Source of the DNA: Liriodendron chinense
Taxonomy: Eukaryota > Streptophyta > Magnoliopsida > Magnoliales > Magnoliaceae
Reading direction: 5' to 3'
NCBI GenBank assembly: GCA_003013855.2
Contig: ML058477.1
Location: 4,650,001-4,714,000, forward strand
DNA: 64,000 bases
Part shown: piece by piece, positions 53,789-64,000 of the stretch
How positions within the stretch are numbered: position 1 is the first letter of the stretch
How the letters are laid out: the number at the start of each line of letters is the position of its first letter
The notes under the pieces: generated by a model
Database searches by the model: none
What the model was told of the DNA's origin: nothing
Seen by the model: the letters and a program-made list of their open reading frames with translations, nothing else
Translations under genes and position numbers: made by a program

Positions 53789-54214
53789 CTTAGACTGTCC
53801 AACTGATTACGTCTCTTGATGGAGATACTTAGAGTTATGGATAAGGACGAACCAACATCAGTCTGTACAGACTGATACTGAAAGGTAGCAATTATTCGCC
53901 TCGAAGGTAACCTCGTTTAACATCCTTAAAGTGGGCTGCTACATGTAGATATATGATCCCTTTCTACGACCACGAGCCGAGCTGCTCGCATGCATGACCT
54001 TTGTTTTGTAACCAAGGAGTAAAGACAGACCAATTATGAAAATACCTTCATCCGTTGACCAGCGACCAGGCCAACTCGCATGTTCGGGAGTGTATACCGT
54101 ACTTTTACGATATGCGAGCCTCGACCATAAGGGCTCGAAGATTAAACATCATAAAAAGGCGCCCGCGGGTCTTGAATCTTTGATATCTTCGACCACCACT
54201 TTTTTGCTATAACA

Positions 54215-54232
54215 GATGCCCCCCAAGTCCTT
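54215..54232 (-). other. Polypurine tract of Tat-3
   Basis: The minus strand reads AAGGACTTGGGGGGCATC just before the 3' LTR, identical to the Tat-2 tract. Confidence 0.87.
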
Positions 54233-54477
54233 GTCGTCGAGGAGTCTGAGGGAAGGACTTGCTTATCAGCATGCACAACCCCCTAATGCGTTTCTCGAAG
54301 GGGAAGCCGTACATGATTGGACTGTCATTAATGAGTGCCAGCTTTCCGCAGCTTTTCGGCAGAGAGGAAATGAAGAGACACCCGCCACGTATCTACGGAA
54401 TTAATGATCATGCCCGTTCAACTGTTGTGCCAAACGAATGGTCGCCGCATGTCACCAAATCTTGAGGAATGAATGCT

Positions 54478-54485
54478 TATAAATA
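54478..54485 (+). promoter_or_regulatory. TATA box of the Tat-3 antisense gene
   Basis: TATAAATA followed by TACGGAGC, 194 bp upstream of the ATG at 54679. Related elements at matching positions occur in Tat-1 (2595) and Tat-2 (30643, minus). The span 54233-54678 has no other identified feature; a CT-rich leader (54530-54620) precedes the ATG. Confidence 0.6.
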
Positions 54486-54678
54486 TACGGAGCTTGTGAA
54501 ATTTTTGAAATTTCATCCGAAGTTTTCAAAAAATCTTCTTCTCTCCTTGCTTCCTTCTTTTCCTCTAGCGTCCTATCCCTTCTCTGGTGTAACTCCGTTC
54601 CTCCAATTTTCTCTGGTGTAACTTCATTCTTCTTCTTTTCCTTTAAGGTATTATCCCCTTTTTTTATCTTAAAAAACC

Positions 54679-56849
54679 ATGGTGGGAGATTCTGATGAGG
54701 AAACCGTCCCTCTGGGGAATGCTACTCCGGAATCTTCTTCCTCCAACAACGTGAGGGTTCCGGCCGGCAAATACTCTGCGTCCGGGTATCCCTCCATAAT
54801 GACAGAGGAGCGGCTGAACGAGTTAGGGGAAAAATATCGAGTTCCCGACTCTATCATTTTTCGGTTGCCCGAAGAGGGAGAGACTCCGGATTCACCTCCC
54901 CCTGGTTGCGTAGCCCTCTACGATTACCTCTTAATCCTTGGAGTATGCCTTCCCCTTCACCCTTTTATTCGTGACGTACTCCGTACTTATAAGATTGCCC
55001 CCGGGCAACTCATTGTAAATGGTTGGAGGGTGGTCTTGAGTTCTTTCGTTCTTTGGACACAAGCCGGCAATGGAGACTTGACCGCCGAGGAGTTCCTTAG
55101 AATGTACCAGCTCAGAAAAGCTCCCTCCAGCGAAGGCTAGTATTACTTATGTTACTGGCACCGGGATAATTTCGTTTCGCGAAAACCCACTTCGAATTAC
55201 CCCGGATGGAGGAAACGCTGGTTTTTTGCTTCCGAAAACTGGGAGTTTGAGATGGGATCCACCCCTAGAGGCCATAATGTGAGCCGCTTTTTCGGCGAAG
55301 GTGGGTGAAGCTTCACTCTTCCCTAATTTATAAACAGACTTTGAATTTTTCTTTTACCTGACTTGTGCTCGTATTTGCAGGTATTCCGACCGTGTGGAAA
55401 CCGAGCCTGAAGGGAGGAATCCACAAGAAGATTGTAAAAGTTTACAAATTACTAGTTCATGACTGCCATATCGAGACCTGTCTGTCAGCCTCCCGACTCG
55501 CAGCTGCTGGGTTGATATCTCGAGAGAAGGTCGCGATGACGAACGTGGGAGAGAAGAAGGGGTTGCTGCCTCGTTTAAAGGGCACCAGCTCGAAGAGGCA
55601 AAAGAAGACATCTGTCGGTCCATCTCACCCATCTAATCGGTCGGGTGAGCCTACCCAAACCCCACAGCCTCATGAACCTCTCCCTGAGACTGCGGTAGCT
55701 GCGCCGGTGGTTCCTCCCGAACCACCAGTTATTGATATTGCTGACAATTCTCCAAGGAATGAAGGGGCGGGGTCAAGTTGCCCTCCGGCTGAAGAACCTC
55801 GTGAGCCAGAAGGTGCTCGCGAGTTAATTCCTACTAGCGAGCAAACTGTTGCTCAAGATGCGAGCCCTGCTGGGCTAGTTGTAGCCCAGCCCTCCGGAGT
55901 CAGGAAATTTACCGTTCCCAGCCATCTACACCCGATTTGCAAATTTCTTTTTGATACCATCTCCCCCCAGACCTTTGGTACCCTTCCCGAACCAAGTCCT
56001 GAAGACCTCTCTCTCGACGTAGGAGTGAGGATGGTCCAGGTAAATAGTGCTTCGATTTGACCATGTTTCTTGCTTTCTTTGTTGATTTTTAAGTGCATAT
56101 CTCATAGTCTTCCTTCTTTTTTAGAAGGGCTTGGTTCTCATCATACAGACGAGGCGTGATATCCTCGCCACCCGCCGTATTATAGATGAGGCTGAGGGGA
56201 AGAGGATTGCCCTGGAGAAGGCTGTCCACGGGAGGGACTAGGTCATTAAATCTCGTGAGACCTTGATCGCGAAGATGACTGAGGAAAGGAAAATCCTCAT
56301 TGAAAAGGTCCAAGTCCTGACTGACAGATATCAGGCCTTGGACTCGAACTTTGCAAGCTCATGGAGATGAAGGAGAAGATAGAGAGAGAAAGAGAGATCT
56401 TTCGCCAAGATAAGATCTCACTAGAGGAGCAGCTCGCAGAAAGCAGGTCGCGGCCAAAGGAAGTCAGCGACAATCTGGAGAAAGAGCGCTCCACCCTTGC
56501 GCAACTTAAAGATGACTCTATCCATTGGGAGGAGGAGAGAGTGACCCTCGTCAAGATGCTCTCTGAAGAGGGGCCACGCGCTATCATGGAGTTCCAAATT
56601 TCGCAGCTGTACGACGATGAAAGATATGAATCGTACGATGATGGTCGTGACTTCGTACTGCGAGTGATGCAGTGGATGTCTCCGTCTTTTGATATGGGAG
56701 AGTTCGAGAAGGTCGCGGCTATCATAGTTGCAGAGGAAAGGGCGGCCGCTGAGAACGAGGTCACTAAGGTTACTCAAGTTGGAGGGGTCTCAAAAGTGGG
56801 CCCTGAGGTTGAAAGTAATGCTCCTCCTTCGACTGATGCACAAGGATAA
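54679..56849 (+). pseudogene. Antisense gene of Tat-3: Transposase_28-like, coiled-coil protein, 3 exons (best-preserved copy)
   Basis: Exon 1 (54679-55300): MVGDSDEETVPLGNATPE, then LPLHPFIRDVLRTYKIAPGQ and NGWRVV, the Transposase_28-like core; one TAG at 55138 replaces a Trp codon; then NYPGWRKRWFFASENWEF and RFFGEG. Intron 1 (55301-55380) is GTGGGT...TTGCAG, phase 1. Exon 2 (55381-56039): KPSLKGGIHKKIVKVYKL, a lysine-rich segment, then a Pro/Glu-rich region and HLHPICKFLFDT. Intron 2 (56040-56127) is GTAAAT...AG. Exon 3 (56128-56849): RRDILATRRIIDEAEG coiled coil, a TAG near 56240, a frameshift near 56355, then EREREIFRQDKISLEEQ and the tail ending TDAQG. Function unknown. It converges on pol across a 450-bp spacer. 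Confidence 0.8.
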
Positions 56850-57303
56850 TCATCTCCTTTCTTCTCTTTTTCTATCTTATGTAAAAAAATTTATTTTCCG
56901 TTTGTAAGCGATCTGACTATTTTAGTCAACGGAATGAATGAGAAAAACCTTTTGATACTATGGTTTTTATGTTGTTTCTCCTCCTTTTGGTTTTTGTTGG
57001 TTGTATGTTAAATGCCTAAGTACTTAACTCATGAAACAATGAGTTAGGCTCAATCCGGGGGTCTTGGTGACCATGTCCACGTAGAGATAAACTGATCTAT
57101 CGATTGAGGCTTTGACTCTGCCGAGGGCAGAAGATTTGTCCAAGAGAATGTATGTATCCCTTCGGGGCTATTTGGGTCCAATCAAATGGAGTAGCGACCA
57201 AAAGACAATCCATCTTTATTTGAATATCATTCAGATTTACATCGAGTTAAGAAAAATATCGGAGTAGATGCTCTACGTGACAAGGGCGACGTAAGGGCCT
57301 TCC
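56850..57303. other. Spacer between antisense gene and pol of Tat-3
   Basis: Non-coding. Contains AGATAAACTGATCTATCG near 57085, GAGGGCAGAAGATTTGTCC and GGAGTAGCGACC, related to the Tat-1 and Tat-2 spacers. It lacks the four palindromic tandem units of Tat-2. Confidence 0.6.
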
Positions 57304-58400
57304 TTACATATCTTCGAGATAATATGTACCTCGTCGCACAATTTTGATAACTCGGTAAGGGCCTTCCCAGTTTGGATCCAATGAGCGAGTAGGAATTCTG
57401 AGGTTCTGTCTAAGGACCAAATCGCCGAGCTGGAAAGCTCTGGGTCGGACCTTAGCGTTTCGATAGCGAGAAATACGTTGTTGATAAACTGTTGCTCGAA
57501 GTTGGGATGCGTTCCTTCTTTCTTCCAAGAGGTTGAGATGAAGCCTCAGACCTTCTTGATTACTCGTGGAGTCGTGCTGCTCTATTCGATATGAAGGTAC
57601 TTGGACTTCGACTGGGACAACTGCGTCGGTGCCGAAAGCCAAAGAGAAAGGAATTTCTCCGGTTGACATGCGAGTTGTAATTCTATAGGCCCATAAGACT
57701 TCTGGTAGGAGCTCTGGCCACATGCCTTTACATTCTCTGAGCTTGGTCTTTAGATGATGTTTGATGATCTTATTGACTGCTTCAACTTGCCCATTAGCCT
57801 GGGGATGATATGGGGACGTATGAATACCTCATATCTTCCATTTTTCGCAAAACTCTGAGAATGCGGCGTTGTCGAACTACTTTCCGCTGTCGGTGATTAT
57901 AGTGTGGGGGAGCCCATAGTGGCATATGATGTTTCTCCATATGAACTTTGTGGTCTGCTTTTCGTTGATTGTGGTTAATGGGTCTGCCTTGACCCATTTG
58001 ATGAAATAATCGACTGCTACGATTGCAAACCTGTTCTGGCCTTTCTCGGTGGGCAATGGTCCGATGATATTGACTACCCATTAGGCGAAGGGCCAAGGGT
58101 CGTCCATCGGTGCCATCTGCTCGGATGGTACATGAGGTATTGGAGAATATCGCTGGCATTTGTCACATTTTTTGGAGAATTCAATTGCGTCCACCTTCAT
58201 AGTGGGCGAGTAGTACCCTTGCCTCATTGCTTTATATGCTAAAGAGCGTCCCTTAGGATGGTTATCACATGCCCCCTGGTGTATTTCATCAAGAACGCGA
58301 TGCACTTCTTCTGGATGAAGACACCTTAAGTATGGTACTGTAAAGCTTTTACGTAGTAACGTTCCATTTTGTAAGGTATACCTGGCAGCACGATGACGAA
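57304..58400 (-). pseudogene. Integrase of Tat-3
   Basis: From about 58400: a worn zinc region (VLDEIHQGACDNHPKGRSLA, CDKCQRYSPIPHVPSEQM), then the core in fragments (WPFA, then frame changes around 58080-57800), then from 57723 the conserved MWPELLPEVLWAYRITTR, FSLAFGTDAVVPVEVQ and the C-terminal GPYRVIKIVRRGTYYLEDM. The stretch 58159-57794 is readable in other frames only. Non-functional. Confidence 0.83.
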
Positions 58401-59194
58401 TTTGTCGTGCAGATTTTTATCATCTGGGAGTTGTCCATCTTTGAGATAAAGGACGATGGGGTCCATCCAACATGGAGAGGAATGTACTATGACTACTTGC
58501 TCTGGGTTGTTTGACTAATACTCGGAGCCTGGAGATGCTCAATGGGGACAGCTTGCATTAATTCAGATTCTGGTGCAGAGGCTAGCTTTGCCAAAGAATC
58601 TGCGAGCTTGTTCTTCTCGCGAGGTATGTGAATTATCTCATATTTGTTCAGCTTTGTGAGCAAGATAAGTACTTGGGATTTGTATAAAGCCATTCGCTCC
58701 TCTTTCGCCTCGAATTCGCAGAGCACTTGATTAACTATGAGTTGAGAGTCGCTATAAATTAGTAAACTCTGTATCCCGAGCACATTTGCTAGTTCGAGGT
58801 CGACGATCAAAGCCTCATATTCTGCTTCATTATTAGAGACATGAGTGTCAAATCATAAAGCATGTTGAAAATGTGACCCGTCAGGAGCAATTAAAATTAA
58901 ACCGGCTCCACTACCGGTGGCTCGTGAAGACCCATCCACAAAGAGCAACCAGGGGTTCTGGTCGCTGGTCGCAGTGTCATCGCTGGAGGAAGAATATGTG
59001 AAATCAGCAATGAAATCAGCCACGGCTTGACCCTTAATCATGGTTCTTGGGCAGAACGATATATCATGCTCGCTGATCTCAATCGCCCATTTAGTCAATC
59101 GCCCTGAAACCTCAGGTTTTTGAAGGACATGTCTTAATGGATGATTCGTAGGTACCAATATAGCGTGGTCTTGAAAATATGGTCGCAGTTTTCA
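58401..59194 (-). pseudogene. Archaeal-type RNase H of Tat-3, after an in-frame TGA
   Basis: Begins at the TGA (59192-59194) that follows LALVTAA. The same frame resumes with KLRPYFQDH and NHPLRHVLQKPEVSGRLTKW, then LFVDGSSRATGSGAGLIL, and after a break SDSQLIVNQVLCEFEAKEER and HIPREKNKLADSLAKLAS. The domain order is as in Tat-2. Further stops are near 58850 and 58490. Confidence 0.85.
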
Positions 59195-60213
59195 AGCAGC
59201 TGTCACTAAGGCGAGAGCTAATTTCTCCATATCAGAATATCGAGTTTCGGCATCCACCATGGCTCGACTAATATAATAAATGGGCCTTTGTACCCCAAAA
59301 TCTTCTCTTATTAATGCGACGCTAACGACCGTGAAGGACACAGATAAATAAAGAAGGAGTTGCTCGTGTAAAACAGGTTTTGATAAAATAGGAGTTGCGC
59401 TCATATATTGCTTTAGTTGTTGAAATGTTTCTTGACATTGCGGAGTCCACACCCAGTCGGTTTTTGCAGTAGCTCGAAGAAGCTTAAAGAAAGGAAGGCA
59501 CTTATCGGAGGCACGTGAAATAAACCTGTTCAATGATGCAATGCGACCAGCCAATCGTTGGACATCTTTAATAGTGGACGGAGACTTCATTTCGATCAAG
59601 GCTTTTATTTTCTCGAGATTTGCCTCGTTACCCGTTGGCCTACCATAAACCCAAAAAATTTCCCGACGGAAACCCCAAAAGTACATTTTTCTGGATTTAA
59701 CTTCATCTGATACTTCCTCATTAAGTCGAAGGCTTCTCGGAGATCTACGAGGTGGTCGTTGGCTACGATGCTTTTCACGAGCATGTCGTCGACATAAACT
59801 TCCATATTTCTACCGATTTGTGCGGCGAATATTTTATTGACCATGCGTTAATAGGTGACTCCTACGTTCTTGAGACTAAAAGGCATTACCTTGTAACAAT
59901 ACAAGTCGCGGTCAGTGATAAAGGCAGTGTGTTGACTATCGGGCGGGTGCATCATGATTTGGTTATACTCAAAGTAGGCGTCCATAAAACTGAGCAGGGC
60001 ATGCCCCGTGGTTGAATCAACCATTTGGTCGATGTGCGGAGTCGGGAAACTATCCTTCGGGCATGCTTTGTTCAGATCAAAGTAGTCCACGCACATTCTC
60101 CACTTGCCATTAGCTTTTCGAACAAGGACCACGTTCGCGACCCATTCTGGGTAGTCAACTTCCTCAATGAAATTGATGGTCAACAACTTTTCGACCTCAG
60201 TTTTACTCACCAT
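59195..60213 (-). pseudogene. Reverse transcriptase and first RNase H/connection of Tat-3
   Basis: VDYPEWVANVVLVRKANGKW, MCVDYFDLNKACPKDSFPTP, MDAYFEYNQIMMHPPD, then after a stop VYVDDMLVKSI (YVDD), then a frame change near 59640 into IKALIEMKSPSTIKDVQRLA and SRAMVDAETRYSDMEKLALA. Same architecture as Tat-2. Confidence 0.88.
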
Positions 60214-61069
60214 TTGCCTTTATGCGGTGAAGGCACCTCGATGCTGTTGAACAGGTTTGTGCTTCGGATCGACATTCAGGCGATGAACTATGACGCTGGG
60301 GTCGATACCTGGCATGTCACTATGGGACCATGCAAATACATCTTGGTATTCGGTGAGAAAATGAATTAGATTTTCATGAAGGACATTGCTCAAAGAAGAT
60401 CTAACGTAAACCTTCGTGGATGAATTTTCTTCAGATAAGTGGATTGCAAGAGTTTCTTCCCCTGGGGTACCTGATTGAAGAGCACTCTTTCTTGGGTCCA
60501 ACGTTGTAGCTATCGGGAGATCCGATGCGTCCCCTGTAATCGTCATAACAGGAGCTACTTGGACTTTTTTCGATCTTGTACGGCAATTTCGTAACATGCT
60601 CGAGCTTCTTTTTTATTTCCTCGTACAACCCCGACTCTGCTTGGAGTAGGGAATTTGATACACAGGTACAAGGGGTGTAAAGCTGCTCCTATCTTGTTGA
60701 GCGAAGGTCGGCCCAAAATAGCGTTGTATGCTGATCTCTGATCTACCACGAGGAAATTAACGAAGACTGTGGTTTTTGCTGGGCTTTCTCCGAAGGTGAC
60801 TAGAAGGTCAATGCTTCCTTTCAGTGTTACAACTTCGCCCCCGAAGCTGACGAGGGGAGTTGAGACTGGTTTGAGCAAACTTCTGGTGAGTGTCATTTTA
60901 TTAAAAGCTTCCAGGTAAAGAATAACAGCGGAGCTACCTGTATCCAACATAATACGATGTGTTAAGTAATTTGATACCTTTAACGCGACCACGACGGAGT
61001 CCTCGTGAGGGAAATGAATCCCTTCTGCATCTTCGAGAGAAAACGAGATCAGATGGCGGCTAGGATTTG
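60214..61069 (-). pseudogene. Protease and PR-RT linker of Tat-3
   Basis: LDTGSSAVILYLEAFNKMTL near 60950 (DTGSS active site), then VTFGESPAKTTVFVNFLVVD, SAYNAILGRPSLNKIGAALH and KFPTPSRVGVVRG. The linker, with GEETLAIHLSEEN and DVFAWSHSDMPGIDP, continues in a shifted frame. Confidence 0.85.
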
Positions 61070-62751
61070 TCATATCGGACGGTTTTTCCAGCCAATAAAT
61101 ATGCTGGGGCTTCTAAGATGCCTTACTATCATATGCTTTCCTTGACGCTTGAGAATCTCCTCCAAAAGATGGACCTCCAACAATGGTTCGGATCTCACCA
61201 GTGGGTTCAGCATCTTCTTGCGAGGGTGATGCTGAGGTGACTTTTGCCTTTGTGATGAGGCTTCCGCTCTCTTAAAAGACCGACCCTGTCGAGCCACGTA
61301 ATCTCGGAGATGACCCTTTAAATCAGGGCCTCAATGTGATCTTTTAATGATATACAATCTTGGGTGTTGTGCCCATGATCTTTGTGAAAATAACAGAACT
61401 TTCTCTTGTCTCTTTTTTCAGAATCGGACTTGATCTCTGAAGGCCACTTCACATATGATTTTTGCTTGATCTCCATTAATACTTTCTCAGGAGATTGGAT
61501 AAGAGGTGTATAGTTATGATATTTACCAGAGTAGGGCTTCTTTGGGGAACGATCTCGTCGATCGCACCGATATTTCTTATCAGAAGGAGAGATCTTCTCA
61601 GACTTACGCTTCTTGCCCTGTATACCGTGACGTGCCAAACCGACTTCTTCCACATTGATGTACTTTTGAGCCTTTGCTTGGAACTCCGTCATAGTTTTAG
61701 GAGGGTTCTTATCTAGGGCGAACCAGAATTTTTCGCTTATTCCAACTATGAGGGCGGTGAGGCCTTTATCTTCGGTATAACCTTCAGTTTGAATGGCTTC
61801 TGCAGTGAACCGAATTGTAAACTCCTTAATTGTCTTTCCCATGTTGTTGCTTTAGATCCATTAAATGAGATGCCGGCTTTTTAGTACAGATGCTCCCCAT
61901 GAACTGAGAGAGGAAAAGCTCTAATAATTGAGAGAAGGATCCGATAGACCGAGGTTTTAGGCCCCGAAACCATGTATGTGCTGTATCCTTTAGAGTTAAG
62001 GAGAAAACCCTACACATAATTTCTGAACCATGTCCCTCCAGCTCCATAAGAGACTTATACGTCTCCAGATGTTCGAGAGGATCGCCGGTGCCTGTATCGG
62101 GGCAATGATAGGCGTTCGGTATTTCTTAGGCAAGGGAGCCTCTATAACTTTACGGGTGAAGGGAGATTCAGATCGATGGATTGATGCAAGAGCAATAGGT
62201 GGAAGGTTAGACCGATACCGCTGTTCCATATCGTCGAAGCGATCCTGGATTCTCTTAAGATCTCCTTCCCATGGTAAGGTGTAGCTTAAAGTTTCGACGG
62301 CAAACCCCTGAGATCGTTGTTGCCGGGAGGTGCTGGAGTGTATAGAATGTGGAGGGGGTACCAAGACTTGATTGCCGTGTGGCATTCGATTTGAAGGAAG
62401 ATTTGGTTGAGTTCGTGGCTCGCTTGTAGAATGCCTGGAAGCTACTGGTATAGGCCGCACCGGCGGCCCTTATGGAGGTTGTTGTTGTGGTTCCGGAAAG
62501 TGTTGAGCAAACCGATCAGATAAGGTTTGAAGTCCAGCTTTGAGAGTAAGAAGTGTGTTTCGGACGAAATGCATAATGTCGTCTTGACTGTCGGATATTT
62601 CATGAAATGGATTTTGCGATGGCAAATTTGATTATACTTGGAGAACCCCTGTCGAGGCAGCCTGAGGGGGATTAGATGCTAGTTCAGTGATGTCAGGAGG
62701 AGGTAACGTCTGTCTTGAAGTGGAAGGATGAACCGTCTTTTTGGGTGGCAT
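61070..62751 (-). pseudogene. Gag of Tat-3
   Basis: Start at 62751 (MPPKKTVHPSTSRQTLPP). The N-terminal arm is interrupted by a TAA near 62472. The gag domain is split over frames at 62460-61996 and 62047-61826 (SLTLKDTAHTWFRGLKPRSI) and continues at 61842 (IKEFTIRFTAEAIQTEGYTE). A CYFHKDHGHNTQDC knuckle is near 61345-61390. Unlike Tat-2 it retains the central gag domain. Confidence 0.85.
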
Positions 62752-62802
62752 GGTGGGAGATAATGATCAGTGATGAGAATGTCTAATTCTGATGACCTCG
62801 TT

Positions 62803-62820
62803 CCCACAGATGGCGCCAAT
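62803..62820 (-). other. Primer binding site of Tat-3
   Basis: The minus strand reads TTGGCGCCATCTGTGGGA just inside the LTR, i.e. the Tat-2 PBS with one change (CCGT to CCAT). Confidence 0.8.
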
Positions 62821-62821
62821 C

Positions 62822-63575
62822 TGTTTACGTCAAATTTGGTAACAGGATCCTCCAGACGTTCACCTTCCTTCGGTCAAGCTTCCCTCCAAACTTGAAAGAA
62901 AAAAGAGAGAACTAAGGGTGGCCGGCGTTCAGCCGTTGGCCCTCCGAAGCTTAAGTCAGACGGGATCCGGTAATGAAGTATAAGGTAGGATGTGGGCTTA
63001 GAGATTGTGTACCTTTGTTATCTGTTGGACCATGTATTTATGTAGATCCGAATAATCTAGTCCATTACGCAAGCTATCACGATTACTGCTGATTTGGGGG
63101 ATAAGTATCTTATCCCGTTAATCCTTAGATAATGGGATGACCTAACAACCTTAGATGTCCAACTGATTACGTCTCTTAATGGAGATGCTTAGAGTTATGG
63201 ATAAGGATGAACCAACATCAGTCTGTATAGACTGATACTGAAAGGTAGCAATTATTCACCTCGAAGGTAACCTCGTTTAACATCCTTAAAGTTGGCTGCT
63301 CGCATGTAGATATACGATCCCTTTCTACGACCACGAGCCGAGCTGCTCGCATGCAAGACCTTTATTTTGTAAACAAGGAGTAAAGACAGACCAATTATGA
63401 AAATACCTTCATTCGATGACCAGCGACCAGGCCAGTTCGCATGTTCGGGAGTGTATACCGTACTTTTACGATATGTGAGCCTCGACCATAAGGGCTCACA
63501 AATTAAACACCATAAAAAGGCGCCCGCGGGTCTTGAATCTTTGATATCTTCGACCACCACTTTTTGGCTATAACA
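62822..63575 (-). repeat. 5' LTR of Tat-3
   Basis: TGTTTACGTCAAATTTGG...GGCTATAACA, 754 bp, uninterrupted. Followed by CCAAC (63576-63580). Confidence 0.95.
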
Positions 63576-63580
63576 CCAAC

Positions 63581-64000
63581 CCTTTTGGGGGAAACATTAA
63601 CATGTCAGACGTACTTAAACTAAATGCATGCTTTTGAGCACCCACAGTGTGTAAGAGATAGCTGGCGAAGCAGAGTAGCATGCGAATGAACATCTCCCCT
63701 AACAAACTACACCACTTTCAAACGGTATGCACATACTTATACATACATGACAAAAAAAAATAAATAAATAAATAAATTTGAAGCTAGGTTGTTAGCGAAA
63801 ATGCAGAATTTTGCCCTACTTATACCTTTTTCTTTAAGACATCCATACTTTTCATCCCCATCTCATGAGGGGAGTTGGTATTTAATGATCTCATTCCAAC
63901 TCTTAGACCGTTTGGCAGCCCCTGTTCCAATACCATCTACTCTTACTTTAACATCTCAAGATGCTAGGGAAGGTACAATCATCTCACGTTCACCACCATT
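63581..64000. other. Right flank of Tat-3, unrecognised
   Basis: Contains a short AATA-repeat (63750-63775). Nothing else identified. Confidence 0.4.

Larger units (their letters stand above)
50625..54214 (-). repeat. 3' LTR of Tat-3, split by Solo-LTR-2 (50625-50958 and 53794-54214)
   Basis: Starts TGTTTACGTTGAATTTGG and ends GCTATAACA in plus orientation. The two parts together are 755 bp and match 62822-63575. Confidence 0.94.
50625..63575 (-). mobile_element. Tat-3: Tat-clade Ty3/gypsy retrotransposon (minus strand)
   Basis: LTRs at 50625-54214 (split by Solo-LTR-2) and 62822-63575, target duplication CCAAC. Internal order on the minus strand: PBS, gag, protease, RT, RNase H, integrase (to about 57304), with the antisense gene at 54679-56849 on the plus strand and the PPT at 54215. 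About 10.1 kb without the inserted solo LTR. LTRs differ by roughly 30 sites in 754 bp by eye (about 4%). All coding regions carry stops or frameshifts. Confidence 0.95.

Overview
This is a plant nuclear window made almost entirely of transposable elements. I see no intact host gene, no rRNA or tRNA gene and no CRISPR array. The retroelement lineages (Tat and Athila branches of Ty3/gypsy, and long Tekay/Del-like solo LTRs), the plant transposon domains and a TOM40 pseudogene all point to an angiosperm. A dispersed fold-back repeat (GTGGGCCCCACC ... CCACACCGTCC ... GGTGGACCACACCACA and its inverted half) occurs many times. From memory, not from a search, I associate this repeat with magnoliids such as Lauraceae and Magnoliaceae, so a magnoliid genome is my best guess.

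Layout. 1-1676: pieces of minus-oriented Tekay/Del-like LTRs. 1677-32847: Tat-1, an old minus-strand Tat element, opened by two insertions. An Athila element (6460-15905) sits in its integrase/RNase H region. A non-autonomous hAT (20506-32363, 8-bp target duplication GTTGTGTA) sits in its 5' LTR. That hAT was itself split by Tat-2, a young plus-strand Tat element (21630-31975, target duplication GCATG, LTRs about 99% identical). 32848-33322: remnant of a DUF1985/mobile-domain-like coding sequence. 33323-39312: mostly unrecognised DNA with very long poly-G runs, a TOM40 pseudogene (37101-37515) and a MITE-like element (38741-39216). 39318-43426: a 4.1 kb solo LTR (target duplication TAGGA) carrying a tandem array of about 395-bp modules. 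43432-50619: fold-back repeat copies and unrecognised DNA. 50625-63575: Tat-3, a minus-strand Tat element (target duplication CCAAC) whose 3' LTR is split by a 2.8 kb solo LTR (50959-53788, target duplication CTTAG). 63581-64000: flank.

The three Tat elements share one plan: LTR, PBS starting TGGCGCCGT or a close variant, gag, protease, RT, first RNase H/connection, archaeal-type RNase H, integrase, a non-coding spacer, then a gene on the opposite strand reading toward pol. That antisense gene has a TATA box, two short GT-AG introns at the same positions in all three copies, a Transposase_28-like first exon and a coiled-coil last exon. Its three-exon architecture and its own apparent promoter are the most interesting signal here.

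All coding regions are damaged, often by CGA-to-TGA changes as expected from deamination of methylated CpG. Tat-2 is the puzzle: it is recent by LTR similarity, yet lacks about 0.8 kb of gag (replaced by a GC-rich 60-bp filler), shares an in-frame TGA with Tat-3 and has a frameshift in integrase. It was therefore probably mobilised in trans. All identities and divergences were counted by eye.
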